Below, one piece after another: positions 16,883 to 26,125 of a stretch of 64,000 nucleotides of DNA (its first letter is position 1; each line of letters begins with the position of its first letter). The position numbers were made by a program, and so were the translations under genes. Origin of the DNA: an uncultured Moraxella sp. (GTDB taxonomy: Bacteria > Pseudomonadota > Gammaproteobacteria > Pseudomonadales > Moraxellaceae); contig CALTTC010000003.1 in NCBI GenBank assembly GCA_943908425.1, positions 84,419 to 148,418 on the forward strand, read 5' to 3'. Under the pieces are notes generated by a model. It worked only from the letters and a program-made list of their open reading frames with translations. It did not search any database and was not told where the DNA came from.

Positions 16883-17734
16883 TTAAGATGATTTGGGCAA
16901 CTTATATTGACTGCCATTACTTAATGCCACAAATTGTGCCACACTCAACGTTTCTGGACGAGCGGTTGGATCTATGTTTATTTGCTCAAAATCCTTATCA
17001 TTAAGCGTTGGTAATAAAGCATTTGTTTTAAAAATTGCCCGCAAGGTTTTACGGCGGTGATTAAAACACTCACGCACCACAAGGGCTAACCAAGCTTCAT
17101 CATCAGCAATCAGAGGTTTTGTGGTATAAGGCTCTAGGCGAAACACCGCACTTGTTACCTTGGGCGGAGGATTAAACGCTGACGGCGGTACGGTAAGCAA
17201 ATAATCACTGCGACAATAGTACTGTACAATCACCGACAATCGCCCATAGGCTTTTGTACCGACATCGGCTGTAATACGCTGTACCACTTCTTTTTGGAGC
17301 ATAAAATGCATATCAGCGATAACGTGGCTATAATTTAACAAATGAAACAAAATCGGCGTAGAGATATTATAAGGCAAATTGCCCACCACCCGAAACGCCC
17401 CTTGCCCAATCTTATCTGCAAGCAATGCAAAATCCACCGCTAAGGCATTATCATTGATAACGGTCAAACGGTTGTGGCTATTAGCCCCGATATGCAGTTT
17501 TAGGCGACTTGCCAAATCACGGTCAAGCTCAACAGCGGTCATCGTCAAAACCTGTGCCAGCATAGGCTCGGTCAATGCCCCAAGTCCTGGGCCAATCTCA
17601 AGCAGATTGTCGTTTTTGTTAAGACCGATGGCATCAACAATTTGCTGGATAACGTGGGTGTCGTGCAAAAAATTTTGCCCAAAGCGTTTGCGTGGGGTGT
17701 GGGCGACCATTTTTGGCGTTTTAGGATAATTCAT
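16883..17734 (-). CDS. rsmA: 16S rRNA dimethyladenosine transferase RsmA (KsgA)
   Basis: Dimethylates A1518 and A1519 in the 3' hairpin of 16S rRNA late in small-subunit assembly. The 283-residue protein has the N-terminal [11 protein letters not shown] motif, SAM-binding [22 protein letters not shown], and catalytic [11 protein letters not shown], followed by the helical C-terminal domain with [10 protein letters not shown]. The start at 17734 gives a ten-residue lead before the conserved core. Gene order pdxA-rsmA-apaH on one strand is the common gamma-proteobacterial one, here with expanded spacers. Confidence 0.96.
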   Translation of the reverse strand: MNYPKTPKMVAHTPRKRFGQNFLHDTHVIQQIVDAIGLNKNDNLLEIGPGLGALTEPMLAQVLTMTAVELDRDLASRLKLHIGANSHNRLTVINDNALAVDFALLADKIGQGAFRVVGNLPYNISTPILFHLLNYSHVIADMHFMLQKEVVQRITADVGTKAYGRLSVIVQYYCRSDYLLTVPPSAFNPPPKVTSAVFRLEPYTTKPLIADDEAWLALVVRECFNHRRKTLRAIFKTNALLPTLNDKDFEQINIDPTARPETLSVAQFVALSNGSQYKLPKSS

Positions 17735-17844
17735 AACAAACTTACAAAAGCCTTATTATAGCCGATAAACCGATAAATAGCACCTTGCTTTTATGGCGGA
17801 TTGTTTAAGTTTAGCGGTTGATAATAGCCCATTGGGCGAATGGT

Positions 17845-17984
17845 TTTTGACTTTAGCTTTTGACTTTAGCTTAAACCTAGCCACTATCACCAATAAACTC
17901 AACATTAATCGCTGATAAAATTTTTAAATACAAATTTTTAAATACATTAAACTTCTAAATAATTATTAAACTTCTAAATAATTA
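17845..17984. repeat. Run of short tandem duplications downstream of pdxA
   Basis: Three duplications lie in 140 bp: TTTTGACTTTAGC twice in the stretch that begins near 17845; AAATTTTTAAATAC at 17918-17931 and 17932-17945; and TTAAACTTCTAAATAATTA at 17947-17965 and 17966-17984. The last copy reaches the pdxA stop codon. This is the 247-bp gap between pdxA and rsmA, with no other feature seen. Confidence 0.85.
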
Positions 17985-19247
17985 AAGTGGCTTTTGGGTG
18001 TGATGTTGTGCCATTTGTTCTGCCATTGCAATCGCTGATGCTAAGCTTTGATGGCTTGTCTGCCCTGTTCCTGCCAAATCAAAAGCAGTGCCGTGGTCCA
18101 CAGACGTGCGAATGTAAGGCAACCCCAAAGTGATATTGACCGTCTCGCCAAAACCGTGCGATTTTAAGGGGGCAAGCCCTTGGTCGTGATACATCGCAAT
18201 AATCACATCACACGTCGCCAAATGCTTGGGAGTAAATAGCGTGTCGGCAGGCATCGCAAGAGAAATGTCCACACCTTTTTGTTGAAACGCTTGTAGCACT
18301 GGATTGATAATATACGTCTCTTCTGTCCCCAAATGCCCGCTCTCGCCTGCGTGCGGATTTAATCCACATACCAAAATTTTAGGGGCTAACAGCCCAAATT
18401 TGGTTTGTAATTCAGTCAGTAAAATATTCACCGTGCTTGCTATATTTTGCTTGGTGATGGCATCTGGTACTTGGCGTAACGGCAAATGAGTCGTAACCAA
18501 CGCCACTTTCATTACCTGATTGGCAAGCATCATCACCACCTTATCCAAGCCACAAGCGTGCATAAAATACTCGGTATGCCCCGAAAATGGACCGCCATCA
18601 ATCAGCACTCCGCCATCAATCAGCACCGATTTGGCAAGCGGTGCGGTAACAATCGCTGACACCCAAGCCCTGCTTGCCAAGCAATGAGCAATGGTTAATT
18701 GTGTTGCCACCATTGTTGCATTTAAAGGATTTGGTTGTCCTGCAATCACCCAAGTATTGCTTGGTACATCAATCACATACAAACAAGGTTTACCCAAATC
18801 ACATTGGCTAAGTGCTGTCTGTAAGCAATTATTAAAGTCATTGGCGTTACTGTCATCAGTACTAACCTGAGTGGCGTTATCGGCAAGACTATCATCAGCA
18901 ATACAGTCATCAGTAACACAATTATCGGCTACAATATCAGCAAGGCTCAAGTCTAATTTTTGCAAGGCAATACTGCAGTTCACTCCTAAGCTTAGCAGGG
19001 TATTTTGTCGTGCCACAAGGCTTGCAAAACACGCGGTAACCACCACTGGCACGCCGTTATTTGTTTGTTGCTTGATTGCTTGATTGCTTGTTGCCGGATT
19101 GCTTGATTGCTTGTTGCTGATGGTTTGCTTGGCTAATGATGGTTTTGCACGGCTTGCCCACGACAACACAATATCCATACCAATGCCTGCAGGCTCACCT
19201 GTGGTAATTAAAATGGGGGCTTTGGAGCGATAAAAGGCATCTGCCAT
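17982..19247 (-). CDS. pdxA: 4-hydroxythreonine-4-phosphate dehydrogenase PdxA, with insertions
   Basis: NAD-dependent, metal-dependent step of pyridoxal phosphate synthesis. Core motifs are present: TTGEPAGIG at the N-terminus, metal-site SGHTEYFMHACG, CGLNPHAGESGHLGTEE and MYHDQGLAPLK. At 421 residues it is about 90 longer than usual. The extra length is Ser/Asn/Gln-rich sequence near residues 34-65, an Asp/Ala-rich stretch (IVADNCVTDDCIADDSLAD) near 107-140, and a duplicated VLIDGG (18-bp repeat at 18592-18627) just before the metal-binding His. The start at 19247 has AAAGGAAA upstream. It diverges from dnaB across 72 bp. Catalytic residues look intact. Confidence 0.93.
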   Translation of the reverse strand: MADAFYRSKAPILITTGEPAGIGMDIVLSWASRAKPSLAKQTISNKQSSNPATSNQAIKQQTNNGVPVVVTACFASLVARQNTLLSLGVNCSIALQKLDLSLADIVADNCVTDDCIADDSLADNATQVSTDDSNANDFNNCLQTALSQCDLGKPCLYVIDVPSNTWVIAGQPNPLNATMVATQLTIAHCLASRAWVSAIVTAPLAKSVLIDGGVLIDGGPFSGHTEYFMHACGLDKVVMMLANQVMKVALVTTHLPLRQVPDAITKQNIASTVNILLTELQTKFGLLAPKILVCGLNPHAGESGHLGTEETYIINPVLQAFQQKGVDISLAMPADTLFTPKHLATCDVIIAMYHDQGLAPLKSHGFGETVNITLGLPYIRTSVDHGTAFDLAGTGQTSHQSLASAIAMAEQMAQHHTQKPL

Positions 19248-19319
19248 AAATATTTCCTTTGGTTTTTCTTGTAAAATTTGCTACACTTATCATAACATAT
19301 CTTTGCCCAAAAAACCCCA

Positions 19320-20720
19320 ATGAGCCAAGCCACCGCCATCAAAGCCCATCTAACCGAGCAAGAACCGCCCCACAATTTGGCGATGGAGCAAGCCCTGCTT
19401 TGTGCGCTGATGAACCACGAAGAATCGTTTGAAGAAATTGCTGAGATTATCCGCGCTGAGGATTTTTATGGCGAGCGCCACAAGATTATCTTTGACAGCA
19501 TCGCCCACTTAGCACGCACCAATAATCCTTACGACACCTTAAGCGTTTTTGAGCAATTAGAACGCCAAAGAAAAACCGAAGACGCTGGCGGTGATAGCTA
19601 TTTTTTGGAGATTGAACGCAGTGCCGGCACGCGTTACAATCTAAAATTCTATGCCGAAAAAGTGCACGAACTTGCCACTTATCGCAAACTTATTACGACC
19701 GCCAATGACATTTTGGCAATGGCACACCACCCCAAAAAACAAACGCTTGGCGAAATCTTAGACCGCGCCGAGGCACAGATTTTTGCCATTAACGAGGCGC
19801 GCAACAGAAACACAGGCACCCAAGGTCTAAAAAAAGGCGATGACATACTACAAACCGTGACAGAGCTGTTAGAAGAATTACGAGAGCGTCCCGACGATGC
19901 GCTACTTGGTCTTGACACAGGTTTTGAAGAATTAAACAACAAAACCCAAGGTTTACAAAAAGGCGATTTGGTGGTGCTCGCTGCCCGCCCCTCCATGGGC
20001 AAAACCGCCCTTGCCATCAATATCACCCAAAGCGCCCTATACAACAAATCATCGGTCATGTTTTTTTCTATGGAGATGAGTGCCGAGGCGATTGTTATGC
20101 GTTTGTTGTCGGCGTGGAGCGGTGTCAATCACTCCAATTTACGAAGTGGCAAAATGTCCCCTGATGAATGGGCAAAGTTTAATAATGGCGCAACGCTCCT
20201 TGCCGACAGTAAACTCTACATTGATGACCGCAACAACCTATCACCCAATGAGTTACGCAGTGTCTGCCGTAAAGTTGTCAAAGACAGTGGCGAACCGTTA
20301 GGACTTGTGGTCGTGGATTATTTGCAATTAATGAAAGTTACCGGCATGGACGGCAACCGCGTGGGGGAGATTAGCGAAATTAGCCGTAGTCTCAAAGCCT
20401 TGGCGCGCGAATTAAGTTGTCCAGTGCTTGCCCTATCTCAGCTGAACCGTGGGCTAGAACAGCGCCCCAATAAACGCCCCATCATGTCTGATTTGCGCGA
20501 GTCTGGTGCCATTGAGCAAGACGCCGATGTCATTATGTTTATTTATCGTGATGAGGTGTACAATAAAGAACGCGCCGACAATAAAGGGCTTGCTGAGATT
20601 ATCATCGGCAAAAACCGTAATGGCGCTATCGGTAAAATTCCACTCTCCTTTGCAGGACAATTCACCCGTTTTGATAATTTAACGCACGTTCCTGAAGGCT
20701 ATGACAGCGAAGACGAATAG
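19320..20720 (+). CDS. dnaB: Replicative DNA helicase DnaB
   Basis: Hexameric helicase that unwinds DNA 5' to 3' ahead of the replisome and recruits primase. The 466-residue protein has the N-terminal helical domain (HNLAMEQALLCALM), a linker near residue 170, then the RecA-like domain with Walker A ARPSMGKTA, Walker B VVDYLQLM, and the loop SQLNRGLEQRPNKRPIMSDL. No intein is present. The start at 19320 has no clear ribosome site (CCCCA precedes it). It is followed 39 bp later by alr, the common dnaB-alr pair. Confidence 0.96.
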   Translation: MSQATAIKAHLTEQEPPHNLAMEQALLCALMNHEESFEEIAEIIRAEDFYGERHKIIFDSIAHLARTNNPYDTLSVFEQLERQRKTEDAGGDSYFLEIERSAGTRYNLKFYAEKVHELATYRKLITTANDILAMAHHPKKQTLGEILDRAEAQIFAINEARNRNTGTQGLKKGDDILQTVTELLEELRERPDDALLGLDTGFEELNNKTQGLQKGDLVVLAARPSMGKTALAINITQSALYNKSSVMFFSMEMSAEAIVMRLLSAWSGVNHSNLRSGKMSPDEWAKFNNGATLLADSKLYIDDRNNLSPNELRSVCRKVVKDSGEPLGLVVVDYLQLMKVTGMDGNRVGEISEISRSLKALARELSCPVLALSQLNRGLEQRPNKRPIMSDLRESGAIEQDADVIMFIYRDEVYNKERADNKGLAEIIIGKNRNGAIGKIPLSFAGQFTRFDNLTHVPEGYDSEDE

Positions 20721-20759
20721 CTTTTTTATAAGACAATCATTATTGTAATAAGATAAATT

Positions 20760-21851
20760 ATGCGTAGCGCAATTTTAAGTATTAATAAAGACTATTTACA
20801 GCACAATATCACCACCCTAAAACAGCATACCCGCGCTCGGCTACTGGCAATGGTGAAAGCCAATGCCTATGGGCACGGTGTTGATGCCATTGTGCCATAC
20901 TTGGGCGAGGTGGACGGCTTTGGCGTGGCGTGTATGGCAGAAGCACTTGCCGTAAAGGCGTGCCTTGACAAAAGCGACACCCGCCCTATTGTGCTGATTG
21001 AAGGGGTATTCTCTGAACTAGAATGGCAAACAGCAACCAAAGAAAACTTAATGGCTGTTATCCATAACGCCATCCAGCTAGAATATGCCCTGCAAGCACC
21101 TCCCCCCAAAGACAGTAAGACACGGCAAGTTTGGCTAAAGCTAGACAGCGGTATGCACCGTTTAGGCTTTGACCCTGAAGCCATTATCGCTGTCGCCAAA
21201 CGCTTAATTGACAAGGGTTATGAGCTGATTTTGACTAGTCATTTTGCTTGCGCTGATGAATCACGCCACCCGATGAACGCCCGTCAAATCAAAACATTTC
21301 AAAACATCTTAGCATTTTTGACTTATAAATTTGGCAATCGTATCCAAGCCTCTTTATGCAATTCTGCTGGGCTATTTAATTTTACCGATTGTCATTATGA
21401 CTGGGTACGCCCTGGTATCGCTCTGTATGGCAGTAGCCCCCTTAGCGACCAATCCGCCCAAGACCTAAACCTAAAGCCAGTAATGCGTCTAAGTGCACAA
21501 GTGATGGCAATCCACACATTATCCAGTGGTGAGAGTGTGGGCTATGGTGCTTTGTGGACAGCACCCGTACCAACACGGGTTGGCATTGTCAGCATTGGCT
21601 ATGGCGATGGCTATCCGCGCGTGGTGCAAAATGGCAAGGTCGGTATTCACGGCAGAACCTATGCCATTATTGGGCGCGTGGCGATGGATATGCTTGCCGT
21701 TGATTTAGAGGACAGTGAAGTTGCCATTGGAGATAACGTTGAGCTATGGGGCGACACTATCAGCGTGGATAGCGTGGCACGCACCGCCAATACCCTAGGC
21801 TATGAGCTACTGTGTCGCACAACCCAGCGCCCCACGCGACTTGTTGTTTAA
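20760..21851 (+). CDS. alr: Alanine racemase, cytoplasmic
   Basis: PLP enzyme that makes D-alanine for peptidoglycan; its product feeds the Ddl ligase encoded at 49.8 kb. The 363-residue protein has the PLP-lysine motif VKANAYGHG (Lys33), a second catalytic Tyr in VGYGALW, the RLGF substrate loop, and VAMDMLAVDL near the C-terminus. There is no signal peptide, unlike the second racemase at 43.5 kb. The stop overlaps the start of the next gene (TAATG). Confidence 0.95.
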   Translation: MRSAILSINKDYLQHNITTLKQHTRARLLAMVKANAYGHGVDAIVPYLGEVDGFGVACMAEALAVKACLDKSDTRPIVLIEGVFSELEWQTATKENLMAVIHNAIQLEYALQAPPPKDSKTRQVWLKLDSGMHRLGFDPEAIIAVAKRLIDKGYELILTSHFACADESRHPMNARQIKTFQNILAFLTYKFGNRIQASLCNSAGLFNFTDCHYDWVRPGIALYGSSPLSDQSAQDLNLKPVMRLSAQVMAIHTLSSGESVGYGALWTAPVPTRVGIVSIGYGDGYPRVVQNGKVGIHGRTYAIIGRVAMDMLAVDLEDSEVAIGDNVELWGDTISVDSVARTANTLGYELLCRTTQRPTRLVV

Positions 21852-23962
21852 TGCCACGTGTTAATTATTGGCTCGGATTATGGGCGGTTATCGGCAGTTT
21901 AAGCGCTTGTAGTAGTCTGCACCCCTCCCCTGCCAAAGTCATTGAAACAGCGCGCACCAACATTACAACAAGCACAAACTTAAGCCAGTCCACGACAGGA
22001 ATTTTATTGTCGGCAGGTATGGATGAAAACCGCTGTTTAGCCAACTTTGTGGCGTGCATCAAAGCTGTGGATACGGTGTACTTTGTCGCCGATGACCGCC
22101 GTTTAGCGACCTTGGCTGAGCTTTATTATGCCTACGCCCGCGCCCAAAAAAACAATTCCGACTGCGCCCCCATTGCCCGTGTGCCCATTCACCCTGAATT
22201 TGCCAATGCACCCTTATCCCCTAGCGCTATACAGGCTACTAATCAAGTGCGCAAACAGTGTCAAAGCGCCCATTTACAAGCCTTGTATGAGGCACTGCGC
22301 TATAGCTATGCTTATGTATTTTATGACAATTTAACAGGTAAGAACACCGCAAGTAACATTACAAGCGAAGCACAAATTCGCACCCAAGACATTTATCATC
22401 TAGCAACCTATCAGCTCGTTAATGAAGCCTACTTACAAGATATGGGTAGCTTTGCTAGTGCCGAGCGTATCTTACCTGATAGCATAAGCGCCTCGGATAC
22501 GGCGACATTTACACACTTAAATACCTTTGTGCTCACCGCCCCCAATGAGCTACGCCCAACGCTTGCGCCCATTACCCTACACCTACAATTAGCCAATGAC
22601 CCTTACTTTATTAAACAGCTAAGCGATGAGGGCGCTAATGCTTTAACAGCGCTCACCAGTATCTACGACACCAGCCTGCCAAGCCTTAACGTGATTAGCA
22701 CGCGTGAAGGCTTAGGGGTCGGCTATGTGGGGGCATTAGACGGACGGCACACCCCCAATCTACGCAACACCAGTAGCAGTACTAAAGAGCGTATTTATCC
22801 TATGGGGCATTTATTGATGACCGCCTTGATTGTGCCAGAGGGGGAGACGCTGACGGCGGTGCTTGAAACCACGGTATTTAACGGCTATTTTTTTAATCCC
22901 TACAATACCGCAAGCGTTACAATTGCAGGGCGCGATTATCCCCTATATGCCAATTTTTCGTCAGGCTATGCCAAATGGCTTGCCGAAAATCGCTTTAATC
23001 GTCTCGCCCTTGCCAACATGGTCATTAAAGGCGATGTCCGCCTGCCTGAGCTATATATGTTAGAGCCTTATAATCCCAATAAAGAGGTGATTATTATGCT
23101 ACATGGCTTAGCTTCAAGTCCTGCCACGTGGGTACAGCTCACCAACAGCCTACTTGCCGACCCTGTGCTGCGTGAACATTATCAAGTCTGGCAAGTATTT
23201 TATGCCACAAACTTACCAATGCTAGAAAACCGCTACCAAATCCAACAACTAATCAATGATGCCTTTGACCAAGTAGACAGTCATGCCCACGACAAAGCCA
23301 GTCACAATGCCGTCATTATCGCCCACAGTATGGGGGCAGTCATTGCAAGGCTTATGCTCTCTGATGATGATTTGACCACACAGCTCCCAACAGTGAGCGA
23401 CCCTGCCAAGCTTAACCGGCTGTCACAGTCTACCCTTGCCGAACACCTACAATTAAGCGCCCTATCGCAAGTAGACACTGCGGTGTTTATCTCCGCACCG
23501 TTTCGTGGCACAGACTATGCTGAGCGTTGGTTTACTCGTGGACTAAGAAAAGCGATTCATCTACCACTTGGCATTACCCAAGCGGCGACCACCGCCATCA
23601 CCAATCTTGGCGACGATGTGCATAAAAGCCCACTTGCCCCCTTGTATTTACAAAATGGCGCAAGCCAGCTCTCTAACCAGTCAGCGTTTATGGCATTAAC
23701 TGCCAACGTACAAATCGCCCCGCACGTTCGCTATCACTCCATTATGGCAAATAAATCAGGTGATAGCGCGCATATTATCAGCAATGCAAGTTCTGCCATC
23801 TCTGATGGCATTGTGCCTTATGACAGCTCTTATTTGGCAGGGGCGACCAGCGAAACCATCATTACAGGCGGACACAGCATTCACGAAAGCCCAGAGACGA
23901 TTTTACATTTAAGAAAAATTCTCCACGACAGATTGCCAAAGGATACATTAGCTAACCAGTAA
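21851..23962 (+). CDS. Alpha/beta-hydrolase lipoprotein
   Basis: A 703-residue predicted lipase/esterase-like lipoprotein of unknown substrate. From the ATG at 21851 it has a lipoprotein signal with lipobox LSAC (Cys20). A helical domain of roughly 350 residues follows. The hydrolase core begins with the oxyanion motif IMLHGLASSPATW, then nucleophile IIAHSMGAVIAR and catalytic-His candidate GGHSIHESPE. An ORF start 39 bp upstream (21812) lies within alr and would bury the signal peptide; the TAATG overlap with alr argues for 21851 and translational coupling. Family members in Acinetobacter are annotated only as alpha/beta hydrolases. Confidence 0.85.
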   Translation: MPRVNYWLGLWAVIGSLSACSSLHPSPAKVIETARTNITTSTNLSQSTTGILLSAGMDENRCLANFVACIKAVDTVYFVADDRRLATLAELYYAYARAQKNNSDCAPIARVPIHPEFANAPLSPSAIQATNQVRKQCQSAHLQALYEALRYSYAYVFYDNLTGKNTASNITSEAQIRTQDIYHLATYQLVNEAYLQDMGSFASAERILPDSISASDTATFTHLNTFVLTAPNELRPTLAPITLHLQLANDPYFIKQLSDEGANALTALTSIYDTSLPSLNVISTREGLGVGYVGALDGRHTPNLRNTSSSTKERIYPMGHLLMTALIVPEGETLTAVLETTVFNGYFFNPYNTASVTIAGRDYPLYANFSSGYAKWLAENRFNRLALANMVIKGDVRLPELYMLEPYNPNKEVIIMLHGLASSPATWVQLTNSLLADPVLREHYQVWQVFYATNLPMLENRYQIQQLINDAFDQVDSHAHDKASHNAVIIAHSMGAVIARLMLSDDDLTTQLPTVSDPAKLNRLSQSTLAEHLQLSALSQVDTAVFISAPFRGTDYAERWFTRGLRKAIHLPLGITQAATTAITNLGDDVHKSPLAPLYLQNGASQLSNQSAFMALTANVQIAPHVRYHSIMANKSGDSAHIISNASSAISDGIVPYDSSYLAGATSETIITGGHSIHESPETILHLRKILHDRLPKDTLANQ

Positions 23963-23996
23963 CTTTTAGCCAATATGCTTAGGTTAGCGCCACTAT

Positions 23997-24377
23997 TTAT
24001 GCCAGTGCAATAAGCGGTGTATCATAGCCAACAAGCGTATCCGCCTGCACCAGTAAGGCTTCTACCGTCCCTGCCTTATCGCTAATCACAGGGTGCAAGA
24101 CAAGCGACCCACGCAAATAAACAACCACCTCACCGACCGCCACGCTATCACCGACTTGCACCAAGGCGGTCGTACTATCCTCCCCCCATTGCACATAGCC
24201 CATGCTCTTAGCGTTGATGGTACTAGCCTGTTTTGATGTGTCTACCATCGGTGGTAAGGTGGTAACCGCAAGGTTATTGTCAATACTGATAGACCAATCG
24301 TCTTTACTAAGTTGTACCGATTGCACCTTAGCACCTGCCACAAAATGCACCAATTCTTTAATTGTTCCCATATCCAT
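23997..24377 (-). CDS. Biotinyl/lipoyl-domain protein lacking the biotin lysine
   Basis: A 126-residue protein with the layout of a small biotin carboxyl carrier protein: an N-terminal helix (GTIKELVHFVAGAKVQSVQL), a linker, and a C-terminal barrel of about 75 residues. Where AccB has EAMKIM, this protein reads VVYLRGSLVLHP, so the biotin-accepting lysine is missing. The start at 24377 has AAGGAG 6 nt upstream and sits 1 nt after the pxpA stop; an ORF start at 24539 would overlap pxpA heavily. It is last in the accB-accC-pxpBCA cluster. A structural or inhibitory subunit is possible; function unknown. Confidence 0.8.
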   Translation of the reverse strand: MDMGTIKELVHFVAGAKVQSVQLSKDDWSISIDNNLAVTTLPPMVDTSKQASTINAKSMGYVQWGEDSTTALVQVGDSVAVGEVVVYLRGSLVLHPVISDKAGTVEALLVQADTLVGYDTPLIALA

Positions 24378-24378
24378 A

Positions 24379-25125
24379 TCAGACTCCTTTAGCTGCGATA
24401 ACAAACCCTTCGGCAAGCAATGTTTTGTAAATATTCGTGGCAAATTGCACGGCATGGTCATTGTCACCATGTAAACAAATGCTATCCGCCTGCAAGGTAA
24501 CTGTCTCGCCAGTAATAGCAGTGACTGTGCCTGCCTCAATCATTTGTTTAACTTGACTAAGCGCCTGCTTGGCATCATCAATCACCGCTCCTGCCACGCC
24601 GCGCGCCACCAATGTCCCATCGGCATTGTAACGCCTATCGGCAAACGCTTCAGAAATGGTAGCCAATCCATACTCGCGCCCAGCGGTGATAAGCGCACTG
24701 CCCGCCAGCCCCATAATAGCCAAACGCTCATCAAAACTAGCAATCGTCTCAGCAAGCACACGCGCCAAAGTGCTGTCTGTCGCTGCTTGATTGTATAGCG
24801 CGCCGTGCGGTTTGACATAGCGCAAAGTGACGCCACTTTGTACACAGAGCGCCTGTATTGCCCCCAGTTGATAAGTCAGTAGCGCCACCAGCTCTGCTTT
24901 ACTTAGATTTTGATTTAGTCGTCCAAAATTGGCACGGTCATCATAGCTTGGGTGCGCCCCAACCGTCACGCCATTCTCCTTTGCCAGCGCCAAGGTCTTG
25001 GCAAGCACAATTGGCGAGCCGGCGTGCAATCCTGTACAGACATTTGCCGAGCTCACTATCTTTAATAGTTTATCGTCTTGCCCACAGCCTTCGCCGACAT
25101 CAGCATTTAAGTCAATCGTGCGCAT
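24379..25125 (-). CDS. pxpA: 5-oxoprolinase subunit A (LamB/YcsF family)
   Basis: PxpA together with PxpB and PxpC performs ATP-dependent opening of 5-oxoproline (pyroglutamate) to glutamate, a damage-clearing reaction. The 248-residue protein matches the family along its whole length: DLNADVGEGCGQDD, NVCTGLHAGSP, VGAHPSYDDR, YVKPHGALYNQA, EAFADRRYNADGTLV and CLHGDNDHA. Its start overlaps the pxpC stop by one base (TAATG). The presence of a biotin carboxylase in the same operon suggests that a biotin- or bicarbonate-dependent variant should be considered. Confidence 0.92.
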   Translation of the reverse strand: MRTIDLNADVGEGCGQDDKLLKIVSSANVCTGLHAGSPIVLAKTLALAKENGVTVGAHPSYDDRANFGRLNQNLSKAELVALLTYQLGAIQALCVQSGVTLRYVKPHGALYNQAATDSTLARVLAETIASFDERLAIMGLAGSALITAGREYGLATISEAFADRRYNADGTLVARGVAGAVIDDAKQALSQVKQMIEAGTVTAITGETVTLQADSICLHGDNDHAVQFATNIYKTLLAEGFVIAAKGV

Positions 25126-26105
25126 TATTTTTCTCCTAAATCCAAATCCACGTACGCTGCCAGCCGTGCCAAAAACCGTGCTCGGCGCGCATAAGCTTGT
25201 ACCGCTGTCGCCTTATCCACCCACACAAACTGGCAATAACGTCCAAGCCTCACCTGTGCCAAACGCCCCAAATCCGCCTGTATCACGCTTGCAATTTTGG
25301 GATAACCTCCTGTCGTCTGGGCATCCGCTAATAACACAATCGGTTGCCCCTCTGGTGGCACTTGTATCATGCCTTTGTCCACCCCATGCGAGAGCAACTG
25401 GGTAGCCCCAGTTTGCGTTAGTGGCGTACCCATCAAACGATAGCCCATACGGTTACTACTGCTAGAGACCTGCCAAGGGCTAGACAACGCGTCAATGCTA
25501 TCTTGGTCAAATAAATCATATTCACTGCTTGGCAACACGCGAATGGGCGTCAGCGCTGTCTTACCCTCGCCAATCATTGGCAACTCCTCCACAAATGCAC
25601 TAAATGCCTGAAGTTGCCCCTGACTACTTGCACAATAAGGCAAGCTATCCCCCACCTGCAAGGCACGTCCATCATAGCCACCAAACCCTGCCTTGCTGTT
25701 AGTACTGGCAGAACCTAGCACCTTTGGCACAGTAAAACCACCCCCAGCAATACATAAATAAGCGTACATGCCTTGCACCGCCTGCCCAAGCACCAAACTA
25801 TCCCCTGCCTGTATTGGCGTGCGCCAGTGGTGATAGACGGGCGTTACCGTGCCGTCTTTACTGGTTTTGTGCGCCGATAACACCGCCCCTGTTAAACAAA
25901 TTACCGCTGGTTTATCAAATAATAACGCAACACCGCCAAGGACAATTTCTAGGGCAGGAGCGTTGGCATCATTGCCAAGCCAAATATTGCCGGCGTGCAG
26001 GGCAAAAGTATCCATCGCCCCACTTGTGCCCACCCCCAAGCCTCGGTAGCCAACACGCCCGCCATCTTGAATGGTAGCACTTGTGCTTATTTGTTGTACG
26101 AGCAT
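25125..26105 (-). CDS. pxpC: 5-oxoprolinase subunit C (KipA/AHS2 family)
   Basis: The 326-residue AHS2-family protein corresponds to half of the carboxyltransferase-like region of urea amidolyase. Visible motifs: SATIQDGGRVGYRGLGVG at the N-terminus, GAMDTFALHAGN, ALEIVLGG, and VDKGMIQVPPEGQPIVLLAD with TGGYPKIASVIQADL near the C-terminus. It lies between pxpB (20-bp gap) and pxpA (1-bp overlap). In E. coli the same trio is sufficient for oxoprolinase activity. Confidence 0.9.
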   Translation of the reverse strand: MLVQQISTSATIQDGGRVGYRGLGVGTSGAMDTFALHAGNIWLGNDANAPALEIVLGGVALLFDKPAVICLTGAVLSAHKTSKDGTVTPVYHHWRTPIQAGDSLVLGQAVQGMYAYLCIAGGGFTVPKVLGSASTNSKAGFGGYDGRALQVGDSLPYCASSQGQLQAFSAFVEELPMIGEGKTALTPIRVLPSSEYDLFDQDSIDALSSPWQVSSSSNRMGYRLMGTPLTQTGATQLLSHGVDKGMIQVPPEGQPIVLLADAQTTGGYPKIASVIQADLGRLAQVRLGRYCQFVWVDKATAVQAYARRARFLARLAAYVDLDLGEK

Positions 26106-26125
26106 TTCATATCCTTTTAAGTCAT

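Noticed and set aside
16717..17004. Rightward ORF with DKPSI repeats
   Set aside because: The repeats come from the 15-bp minisatellite, and the second half lies antisense within rsmA. No ribosome site.
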